Translations under genes and position numbers: made by a program
Notes under the pieces: generated by a model
Told to the model about the DNA's origin: nothing
The model's input: only the letters and a program-made list of their open reading frames with translations
The model's database searches: none
Part shown: positions 40,924 to 51,100 of the stretch, piece after piece
How the letters are laid out: each line of letters starts with the position of its first letter
How positions within the stretch are numbered: position 1 is the first letter of the stretch
NCBI RefSeq assembly: GCF_963675165.1
Contig: NC_087381.1
Span: forward strand, 3,658,001 to 3,722,000
Source of the DNA: Halichondria panicea
Lineage: Eukaryota; Porifera; Demospongiae; Suberitida; Halichondriidae
Direction: 5' to 3'
DNA: 64,000 nt

Positions 40924-42480
40924 AGGAGCAGGAAATAGAAGGACTGTAAATATAAAGGAGACTGCACAATGTAGTTTCAGGATTTGTGTTAACATAAATC
41001 CTAAAACTTCATCCACGGGATGACAGCAACATATTGAGCCACAGTAAGCTGGTTCAGTCACTCTATACATACCCTGAAGCTATGGCTAGAAATAGAAGGA
41101 CTGTAAATATAAAGGAGACTGCACAATGTAGTTTCAGGATTCGCGTTAACACAAATCCTGAAACTTTATCGGATAGTCTAAATTAGACTCTATACGGGAT
41201 ATCAAGAAAACATTGAGCAAGCAAACTAATTTCAGACTTATGTCAACATAAATCCTGAAACTTCATCCACAGGATAACAGCAACATATTGAGCCACAGGA
41301 AGCTGGCTCAGTCACTCTATACATATCCTGAGGCTATAGGAGGAAATAGAAGGACTGTAAATATAAAGGAGACTGCACAATGTAGTTTCAGGATTTGCGT
41401 TAACATAAATCCTGAAACTTCATCCATGGGATAACAGCAACATATTGAGCCACAGTAAGCTGGTTCAGTCACTCTATACATACCCTGAAGCTATGGCTGG
41501 AAATAGAAGGACTGTAAATATAAAGGAGACTGCACAATGTAGTTTCAGGATTCGCGTTAACACAAATCCTGAAACTTCATCCACGGGATAACAGCAACAT
41601 ATTGAGCCACAGTAAGCTGGTTCAGTCACTCTATACATACCCTGAAGCTATGGCTAGAAATAGAAGGACTTGTAAATATAAAGGAGACTGCACAATGTAG
41701 TTTCAGGATTCGCGTTAACACAAATCCTGAAACTTTATCTGATAGTCTAAATTAGACTCTATATAATTATATGGGATATCAAGAAAACATTGAGCAAACA
41801 AACTAATTTCAGATTTATGTCAACACAAATCCTGAAACTTCATCCACGGGATAACAGCAACACATTGAGCCACAGTAAGCTGGTTCAGTCACTCTATACA
41901 TACCCTAAAGCTATGGCTGGATATAGAAGGACTGTAAATATAAAGGAGACTGCACAATGTATAGTTTCAGGATTTGCGTTAACACAAATTCTGAAACTTC
42001 ATCCACGGGATAACAGCAACATATTGAGCCACAGTAAGCTGGCTCAGTCACTCTATACATACCCTGAAGCTATAGCTGGAAATAGAAGGACTGTAAATAA
42101 TTTATTATAAAGAAGACTGCACAATGTAGTTTCAGGATTAATTTTGCGTTAACATAAAATTAATCCTGAAACTTCATCCACGGGATAACAGCAACATATT
42201 GAGTCACAGTAAGCTGGCTCAGTCACTCTATACATACCCTGAAGCTATAGCTGGAAAGAGACGGGCTGTAAATTTAACGGAGACTGCACAGACTCGTTTC
42301 AGAATTTGCGTCAATCATGCATTCAGGCTAAACACAAATCCTGAAACCTCCGATCTGTCTTACAGGATAACAGCAACACACATTAAGCCACACTATACGG
42401 TTACCCACAGTAAGCTAACCCAGTCACTCTATACACACCCTGAATATATAAAAAGTCTACCTGGGAAATAATAGAAAGCA
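40924..42480. repeat. Hairpin-bearing satellite array, eight units
   Basis: The landmark AAATAGAAGGACTGTAAATA (or variants) begins units at about 40933, 41090, 41344, 41501, 41658, 41921, 42080 and 42255. Spacing is 157, 254, 157, 157, 263, 159 and 175 bp. Each unit has AGGAGACTGCACA, the hairpin GTTTCAGGATT..GTTAAC..AATCCTGAAAC (11-bp stem), GGATAACAGCAACATATTGA, and CAGTCACTCTATACATACCC. Units 2 and 5 carry an extra block of about 100 bp with the palindrome TAGTCTAAATTAGACT and a second half-hairpin. The last unit is most divergent. Weak open frames are repeat artefacts. Confidence 0.92.
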
Positions 42481-42739
42481 TATTGTGAATGTAACAAAGA
42501 GAGCAGTGGGTCTGCACAAACTCGATTGAAAATGACATGAAAAGGATGGATGGCCAGATACAGTGAGCCACAGTACACAATACCTTAGCTAGACTAAAGA
42601 TAATAAGCTTATCTATAGACTATTATACTCTGTTGTCAGTGGTATTGACTTATCTTCACTCAAGATTTATAGTTGTGCTACTACAGTTTGTGCAAGTGCG
42701 CAATAATTTTACCTTTGCGCATTTTAACAATGGAATGTA

Positions 42740-42815
42740 TGGCCACACCCATAATTAATGCTCTTCATTTCCTATGTTTTAGGCATTTCTGATTTTCGGA
42801 TTTGTGGCACAACAA
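42740..42815 (-). repeat. Inverted dispersed repeat, right copy (partner 35569-35640)
   Basis: Inverse complement of the left copy over about 65 bp, with a few substitutions. It lies just upstream of the phosphodiesterase gene. Confidence 0.7.
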
Positions 42816-42915
42816 GCGCAACGCTGAATGCATGACATCTTGTACTCTGTCTCGCTAGCTTATTCTTACATTCAGCAGCCAGCTCTTTTTACACAAACAA
42901 AGACTTTGCTGTACA

Positions 42916-44256
42916 ATGAGAATCTCATTGAGATCAATGGCTGGCACCCTGTGGATGTTTGCTGCAGTTGCATTGCTGCATGGAGTGGAGAGCAAGCCCT
43001 CAGCACTTGACAAACTACTGGTAGATACCATCGAGACACTCCTTCAAGAGGAGGCTAAACAAGAAATAGCTCAGGACAAAAACAAATACGGTGAGAGATT
43101 AATTATACAGTGTAATCGCACGAACTAAATTCTACATAATAACTGTTATAATTATACCGGCCTGTGTTTGTCATAATTTATAGGAAAAAACGAGCAACAA
43201 GTGCTTGAAGAAATTTCTTCTATGCGACAGTTGCTCAACGGAAATGTTCAATCTAATAGCCTTCGCAAAAGACCCGTCTACAACGTTGCACATATGGTGA
43301 ACGGGCAATCTCAAATTGATGATGATTGGGTTGATCCTGCTAATGCGATAGAATCCGATCTTGCTTTCAATTCTGATGGCAGCCCCAAAGAATTTTATCA
43401 TGGCCCATTTCCTTGTGACTGCTTTCGCAACTGTATCAAAAAAGATACTGTTGCAGCACATTTTGCAGCTATTAGAGAGAAAGCTCTTGATCCAAACAAG
43501 AACATGGCCTTACTTTGGATTGATTTGAAGTTAGCAGCAAGTGGAATAACAGAATTTAAGGGCAGTGGAGAAAAATTGGCAAAAGTTATCACACAAAGTA
43601 ACTCTCTTTTCCCACCTGGCAAGGATGTTCCGATTCACGTCTTGCTGGGAGCTGAGGCCTTTAATCAAAACCAGTTCTTTGTAGGATTTCTTGCATACAT
43701 TAAATCAAAAAGACCTGAATTATTTGATAAGTTTGGTTTTGACTTCAGTGGTACTGATGCAACGGTTGATGAAATCCTTCAAGCATTTAAAGAAATTGGA
43801 ATTAAGAAAAATATTTGGGTGGGTGATGGTATCATTAACTGCATACCACGAGGTACTAGCAGACTAGAGCGAATTCTTGCAAAACGAGACGAATTGGGAT
43901 CAGATGTAGCCCCTTTCAAAGTTTACTCGTGGACTATTGATAACAAAAAATCGCTGAGAAACAATTTACAGCTTGGAGTGGATGCTATCATCACCAACAA
44001 ACCAGCGAAACTAACTAAAATGATTCAAGAAGAATTTCACGACACTTTGACACTGGCAACTCAAGAAACGAACCCTTGGGAGCAAATTAAGTCATCTGAA
44101 GCTATTCAACCATTTGCACAAAGCTGCAATCGCTACTGGTTATTCTTTTATTGCCGGAAATATACAAGCCTTGAAAATCGATGTTGGTCAGACAAAAAGT
44201 GTAGCAAGCCTAGCGATTGTCATGGAGAGTTGAAGTGTTCAGAGCTCAAAATATAA
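42916..44256 (+). CDS. Secreted sphingomyelinase-D/SicTox-like phosphodiesterase with Cys-rich tail, 2 exons, 415 aa
   Basis: Exons 42916-43090 and 43184-44256, with a phase-1 intron of 93 bp. Residues 1-25 are a signal peptide (WMFAAVALLHGVES). The body has the GDPD-type TIM-barrel signatures of sphingomyelinase D / dermonecrotic-toxin-like enzymes. Catalytic His95 is in NVAHMVNG. The metal ligands Glu115 and Asp117 are in ANAIESDLAF. His131 with the CDCxxxC loop is in YHGPFPCDCFRNC. Asp172 is in LLWIDLKLA. Further on are GYDFSG-like FGFDFSGTDA and WVGDGIINC. Known members cleave choline lysophospholipids or sphingomyelin to cyclic phosphates in arachnid venoms, bacteria and fungi. Activity and toxicity here are unproven. 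Residues about 375-415 form an added six-Cys tail (CWSDKKCSKPSDC) absent from the usual family layout. The nearest upstream feature is an inverted repeat, not another gene. Confidence 0.85.
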
Positions 44257-45820
44257 ACATTATTTAAATATAGAACATCGACACTTTGACTTTATAGTAT
44301 AGCTTGTAGAAATCTGAAATTATAACTCTATGCATTCATGTAGTATGTGTAATTATTAGTATAACCTTTCTAGGTCATGTATTCTATGCATGCATACCCG
44401 ATAGTTGCACCAATTAACAATCAAAGTCCTGATCATGATTGTATAGATATAAATATTATACTACTGACACAGCCCACGGTAATACAATATCCCTCTGGGG
44501 TTATTAGGGCTTGCCTAATTATGCTTTATAGCCTATTAGTCTAGTCTTTTGGATTCTCACCATCAAATATTTTCTCTTGACTTCCATGTAACCGTTGCAC
44601 AAAAAGCAAATACCTCAGTAATTATTATGGTTCTTGTATTATTTGGAACACAGTGACACCCTATAATTATAGCCATTAATCTGTGTGCTGTGAAGTGTTC
44701 AGAGCTCAAAATGCACCAAGTTAACCTCAAGTCCATCGGAGTGCACCAGCATTAAAACACTTGGGTGTCACTGTGTTCTAAGGATTTAGTGCTGTCGCAT
44801 ACGTGATCTTTATAATTCACCTTGTTTACAGCCTGCCAATTATACAGCTTGACCTGTTATTGTTAAACCAGTTTTGTACCTGGCTACATTCATTTCAATT
44901 AATTACTCATTTTTCACAGTAGATTAAGATTTAAAGCGTGGTCATTGATTGGCTAGAGATCATGTCACGGCACTAACTGTGCATGGACAGATTTCAAGTC
45001 CTCGTTTAATCGGTTCAGGAATTTCTTCATGGACCGGTAATTAACCACATGCCCATGCACAACCAATTATGAATGTCCTTATGATAGGACATTCCACGGA
45101 ATGACTTACGTATAATAGGTTCATATGACTCATAAGTATATTTATCAATCGATTGTGTGCACGTCCCGTGCGGTTATGATTACCACTCCATGAAATAGAT
45201 TTGACCAGGCACAAAGAGTGAAGGCCTTGGAGTCATGAGTAATTGAGTATCAGGTGTATGCGTGTGCATGAGGCTAATGATTGTTTGCAGGGAAATTTTA
45301 CGGGGCCAATAAGTTTATGTATGCGTATGCCATTGAGAAATTTGTGGATATGCATGAAGTATCTCAGAACTTTGATCGGATAAAAGTGTACATGCAAATA
45401 AACATTTGCTAGGATTGGCCGGGGGGAAACACCCAAAGCGTGAAAGCAAGAAATCCGGCGAGAACATAAACTCCACAATGACTGAATAACTGATGTTCTA
45501 TCGAATCCAGGCTGTATTTTGATCGGCCTGGATTTGAGGCTAGTTCTAAATCTGCACTGTCGAAAAATAAACCAGTTGGTAATTCTATATTAATTACATA
45601 GCCGATCGATGTAGATTAATTTATCAATGGTATTAATTTTTTAATTCCCGTACCATAATGTGGCAGACGAACGAGCACGTAACAATCAATAAAGTATTAG
45701 CTATATAGCTTAGAGAAACAGGTTTTGTATGCATGGCACTTTTTAATCTATAGAATTCATAAAGTGGGTATATAATTTATCGTTGCATAAGTTTAAAGGT
45801 CATGCACAAACTACCAACTG
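44257..45820. other. Intergenic; contains dispersed repeat copy 2 and a short duplication of the preceding CDS end
   Basis: 44735-44985 matches 32690-32940 in direct orientation. The 22 bases TGAAGTGTTCAGAGCTCAAA plus AT from the end of the phosphodiesterase CDS (about 44232-44253) recur at about 44691-44712. A short module GAATCCAGGCTG...CGGCCTGGATTTGAGGCTA at about 45503-45542 is a truncated relative of the TAGCC/GGCTA MITEs. Confidence 0.6.
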
Positions 45821-45840
45821 CAAACTACCTATATGGAAGC

Positions 45841-45895
45841 TAGCCTTGAGACCAGCTGTTCGTTATCAGATAACGAATGGCTGGTCTCGAGGCTA
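45841..45895. mobile_element. 55-bp minimal hairpin MITE, 9-bp target duplication
   Basis: TAGCCTTGAGACCAGC and GCTGGTCTCGAGGCTA are inverted ends, and the centre TTCGTTATC-AGATAACGAA is also palindromic, so almost the entire element is stem. Flanks are TATGGAAGC on both sides (45832-45840, 45896-45904). It shares termini and target-duplication length with the MITEs at 34.3-36.4 kb. Confidence 0.85.
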
Positions 45896-46398
45896 TATGG
45901 AAGCCCATTAAGGCAATTCACTTCCTAAATGAAGTAAATTATCTGTACAGTAACGCAGGGGGAAGTCTCATTCCAATCCCTATTCCAGCAAATAATATTC
46001 ATCAATCGGATAGCAAATTTGATTCCAGTTCCCTAAACAATATAAAATGAGCAGACAAATCACAAGCCAGCAACTCCAACATCAAGTAAGAAGTCAAAAA
46101 AGACTAACCATCTCTTCCATCAAGTTAAGAATAAATTGCTGGAATCAAATAAAATATACTCCGAAATGGTAAAGAAATCACAAATGGATTCGTACACTGT
46201 AAAAATGATTTGTGGTTTTCACACAAATGCGTGACTGTATATATAATTATATAGACAGTTTCTTTATCACTGTACAGTCATAATATTATAATTATATTGC
46301 TAACTACGACTTGAATGGAAATACTGATCTTTGTCATTAATTGTCATGCAGTTGTATAATGCATGCATGTGATTCAACCATCATTTCTTTTGCAGACA

Positions 46399-46633
46399 AT
46401 GAAGATTGTGATAGTTGTACTTGTGGCTTGCTTTGCAGCTTATAATTGTCAAACTGAGCAATTACATCACTTCAGTGCTCTCAGTATACGTTAACTTATC
46501 TCACAGATTGCCCCGGCGTCAGTGGTGCTGCATCTACCGTCTCTGTGCCGATGATGGTGGTCACTGGAATAGTTGTAACTATGGCTGCACTGTTTTAACA
46601 GTCAAAACACCAGAAACTATAAATTATATATAG
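46399..46633 (+). CDS. Possible small secreted Cys-rich peptide gene (uncertain)
   Basis: ATG 46399 after a TTTTGCAG acceptor-like tract opens a 31-codon frame with a classic signal peptide (MKIVIVVLVACFAAYNC). An overlapping frame from 46415 to 46633 reads on into a Cys-rich segment, RQWCCIYRLCADDGGHWNSC followed by NYGC. The two are in different frames, and no convincing intron was found to join them, so this may be a broken gene or chance. No homologue is recognised. Confidence 0.25.
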
Positions 46634-47250
46634 AAAATGAGATTCAAACACAGCTAGTCAGTAGTGCTATAATTACAACAATTTATAATTATGTAAGTGC
46701 ATGCATGCATGTGTAGATATAATTTAACTATGAAAGTTTCTATATACTGGCATATTTTGAGACATAGCAACAATTGAAAGACAGATATTGCCATTCGACT
46801 AGAGCGTGGTACCGATTTAGTAATTAAAGCGTGGGACACCGATAATTATACAGTGAAGTAGATTTCCATACATTAAACATTCAATTACAGGTGTTTTACT
46901 GGTATAGTTATAATGTATAAAGTGGTACTATAATTATAGCCTCAAACCCAGGCTGTAATAATTAAGGAAGGGACGAAAACTGTTTTATAGCAGCCAGTCT
47001 GGCTGGACGCTATAGACTTACGTGGCATTGCTTCTGCACTGTGATTGGTCAATACTGAATTCAGTAATGACGAAACAGTCGATGATTGGCAGTTGACCAG
47101 TCCCAATCCCCAGAGGATGGACTGGCCAGCAAGTCTAGTTGTGGAGGCTATAAAGTATTAGAGTACAAGTGTAGCCATTATTATAGCTAAATCAATTGTT
47201 TTGTATGAGAGAGTTCCGTCACTGCACTCATTTTTACCATCCTGTTGTCA
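46634..47250. other. Intergenic, no gene seen
   Basis: AT-rich. A TAGCCTCAAACCCAGGCTG motif at about 46938 and GGAGGCTA at about 47150 resemble the TAGCC/GGCTA MITE ends but lack matching flanks. Confidence 0.35.
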
Positions 47251-47310
47251 CGGAATAGTACATGTGTTACCAGGAGTGCATGTTCCTGGTGTTACACATG
47301 TACTATTCCT
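47250..47310. repeat. Long hairpin
   Basis: GGAATAGTACATGTGT..ACCAGGA is followed after GTGCATG by TTCCTGGT..ACACATGTACTATTCC, giving a stem of about 23 bp with a small bulge. Confidence 0.7.
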
Positions 47311-47389
47311 CTGGGCATAGTCACAAGAGGAATACTGTACGTACAGCTGTGTGTGCATGTGTCTGTTCCAGCTGCATGTAACTGCTTGA

Positions 47390-47600
47390 CAGTACAGTAC
47401 AACCTCGATTATCCAGATCATTATTGCAATATGCCAGATTAGATAAACCACGCCTTGATCCACCCACTTTATTGATAAACAGCAGTACCGCATAGTTGTC
47501 TGCCCATGCGCAGAAGATAAAACGCATGATGAGTTGTACCACGGTAATATGTGATCGGACAACAGTCATACTTTTCGGGATTTAAAAAATCGTACAAAAC
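47390..47600. mobile_element. Tigger/pogo-like end
   Basis: The motif CAGTACAACCTCGATTATCC (about 47394) has the form of Tigger/pogo terminal repeats (CAGT..ACCTCG.TTATCCG). The other end was not located, so this is probably a fragment. Confidence 0.5.
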
Positions 47601-47918
47601 AGGATTAAAAAAAGAAGGTTGCAAATTCTTAAGAGATTAAAGAACACTGGACTCTACCATGTCATGTGGCACAGGTGGCCAAGAAATTGGTATGGAAGAA
47701 AGAATGTGTTTGTAGCGGTTTTTGGGACGGCGTTTGCATCTCACCCACCTCAGAAGCACTCGCATCCACTCAGTGGACAGAATATGGGTCTATAGAGACA
47801 AGCAAAAGCATCATGACAACGACAACATAATGTATGTAGGCAACGAGGCACAAAGGGCAGAGTGATTGATTTGGGACAATTAACTAAACATGCCACGCCT
47901 ATCATGCATACTTTTTAT

Positions 47919-48133
47919 CTATGCACAATAACTTATGTTTGCATGTACCTCCATGATGTAACTGACAACAATGTAGAGTATTGAAAGCTCCAAAAGTCCA
48001 ACTTTGAATGTCCAGCTAGAGATTGGCACCACTTCTAGCAAATTCCACAACCACGGCAACCAATCTCCCGGGGCCATGATGATGTACACGTTAGAAAAAA
48101 ATAGGATTGCTAGTGTCAGCATAAACCATACTG

Positions 48134-48174
<41 letters not shown>

Positions 48175-51100
48175 ATAAATGTACGTGTGTATACACTAGT
48201 ACTGTACCAGTTCTCACAGTTTGTTAAGATTGGCTTTCTGAACGGTGCTGCTACAGACAGAGCAATGCTGAGACCTAGGTACTGGAAGTTTGCTAACTGA
48301 AAGATCACGGTATTCTCTTTAGAAACAATGTTCTGAGAATTAGGATCTGGAGTCAGTGGCACATACCTGTATGGGTTCAGAAATCACAGCATTTATTACG
48401 TAACATTAATGCTGAATTTGTTATATGCAGGAACTTCTGAAAATGACTCTGTTTAAGTCAATTTGTGCCAAAATAATTACAAAGAAGCATTTCATGCGAG
48501 ACAGTGGGTTGGTAATGATTCTCACAGCATGTTACAACTATACAACATAAATTACCTACCATGGACGTGCTGAGAGGTAGTAAAGAGCCCCAAGCTGGAA
48601 GGCTGCCAAGAGACATGTCTGTAACGCCATGGAGACAAGGACATGTATTCCTGCTAACGTGCCCAGGGGCCGTCTTTTTACCAGCCGAGGATAGGCAGAT
48701 GTGAACCCCACTGTAAAAGGGATGCAATACCATAATTAGAGTGACCAGACATGCAGGCCACGTTGTACATTGAAAACAACGTTTGGTAAAAGGATATATT
48801 TTGTGAACAAGCTGATGGGCTAACGTACTTGTGAAAGAGATAATCAAAACCATTAAAAGATCAATGTAGAGGTATTGCAGAGCTCCCAGGTTCGATTCAT
48901 ACTGTACAGAGCAAGCGTTGAGGAAATAAGCAAGCAAGCGATCAAGAGTACAACCAACTCACTCCATATAGAATGGCTGCGGAAATGAACTGATTGAAGG
49001 CATATAGTGCCATGAACTTGAATGCACTGAACGACGTTACTAGAGCAGCCCGACCCTCTCTGTAAGGTATGCAAAGATTTGAAAAGTGCATAGGCTAATG
49101 GCAGTAATAATGATGGTGGGTCCAGATTGAGGCCCTCACCTGATGAGCTTAGGCACACACGTTATGTCTGAAATCTTGGATGTAAAAGGCGAGGCAACAC
49201 TCGCTTCAGTCTCTGATAAGGAAATACCAGCATGTGCCGCCTTCAGTGCCTTAATGTGATAGATATACAGTCATGCATATCTGGCATGTGACTAACCTAA
49301 TCCTCTTAATTATCTGTACATGGTAGAAACAAGGCTTACCGTACAGTCATTAGCACCGTCTCCACACATACAGACACCATATCTAACAGTGTGAATAAAT
49401 TCATGTCACTTGATGTCGCAGGAATATCCTTGGGCTGATTTAACAACATTTAATTGATTTGTGCTCACCCTATTCCCATGAGTGAAGTGACAAGCTGTGC
49501 TTTTTGTGTAGGAGACATTCGAGCAAACACCGTCCCTTTAACGAGGAGCTACAGATCAAAACAATTTCTATGGAAAATCACAATCATTAGTTTATTTATA
49601 CCCTCTGATAAATGGAGTCAAAAAAGTGCTCTCTGATGATGGCAAATGTCTTCCCATCAACAGCCAAGTGAAACGAAGTAAATCCGGAATCGTGTAACAG
49701 TGGAATACAGGTGTCAGTCACAGCAGGTTCAAACTCTACTACAACATAATGTAAGCAAAATAAAGGCTGGTGCATGTCACATACTCACAGTACTGGGGAA
49801 CTCACCGGCACTTGTATCAATTAAGCTATTACACTGATCTTGTACTAGGTGATATGAGAGGGTGGGAGTGTCACTCATCGAGGCCGTCACCATGACAATC
49901 TGGTCAGTTTTGGGCACCATCCGACACTCTTTCGCCACAGAGATTGCAGTGAGAATGTTGTCTCCTGATGCAGTACAATACTGTATAATCTGGTTAATAA
50001 GCGCACTTGGTTATAAGCGCACATCAACTAATAGGCGCATAATTATGGTTAGCAGACCAAGAGCCTGGATAGAAGGTGCATGGTTTTCTGCACAGTTCTC
50101 TACCCAACAACTGGTCTCCACACTTCTTTATAGATGTTAAGTCTCCTTCACTACCGGTAGTTGTGTTACTGCTGTCAGATATGACTATAGACCTCTTGCA
50201 GACGAGCTAGCTGATGGAGATTTGCTTCATTGAAACGTCATGGGCGTTCTATAAGCGCATCCGGATAATAGGCGCATAGAGGCCTGCATGCTCTTTTCCC
50301 TATAGGCGCATGCGCTTACTAATCAGATTATACGGCACAATAGTTATCAAGCTAAGATATGTATACATGTACATGTAGCTAAGTCAATCAACTGAACGCA
50401 CACATCATTATACTGGCATCTTAACCAAAACTACACCCAGTAATTTACTTGTAGGAATACAATTTGTCTTGTGTATTAATGTCAATGCCCTTTGTACTAG
50501 TAAGTGCATGGCTCGTTCTATTATACCTGTGATCATCACTGTGCGAATATCAGCATTCTGTAGGGTTAGTATAGTTGGTGCTGTGGCTGGTTTTAGTTTG
50601 TTCTGCAACACGATGAGCCCAGCAAAACACAACTCACACTCAGCCTGCTCTCTGCATGATTATAAAGTGAGACACTCAGTCATTGGGTAGTGAGACTTCT
50701 TACCTTTTAACTTTGTCAATTTCTTGCCCATTAACATCCAAGTTTTTGTAAGCCAGTGCGAGCACTCGGAATCCTTGTTGAGTTAGTAGTCCCAATACTT
50801 CATTGAAGTTGTTTGGAACTAAGTTATTAAATCGTGGATGAAGTTAAAGTGCTCCTATAAGCTTTCAAATTAATGTCGGATAAGACTGTTAAATTAAACA
50901 CTCACTATTATCCACAAAACACTCACCAGAGTCTTGTGTACAAAGACTTTCAATGGTCTCGGGAGCTCCCTTCACATAAACATGGCACTGAGTGAGTGTG
51001 TTGGGTGTTTTGGAGGAGGGCCGGTCACTCACCAACACACTCATCCTCTGTGTGAAGGTGTGTGTGTGTGTGTGTGTGGGGGGGGGTGACGTGCAAGTAC

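Noticed and set aside
42180-42420. CRISPR-like reading of the 41-42.5 kb repeat array
   Set aside because: Units are contiguous, about 157 bp, not short repeats with unique spacers, and the genome is eukaryotic with no cas-like genes.
41790-42471. 106-aa and 90-aa repetitive frames
   Set aside because: They are translations of the satellite units and change frame with unit length.
48853-49158. Minus-strand 101-aa frame as an independent gene
   Set aside because: It runs through an ATP13A intron and out of frame with the conserved P5B helices.
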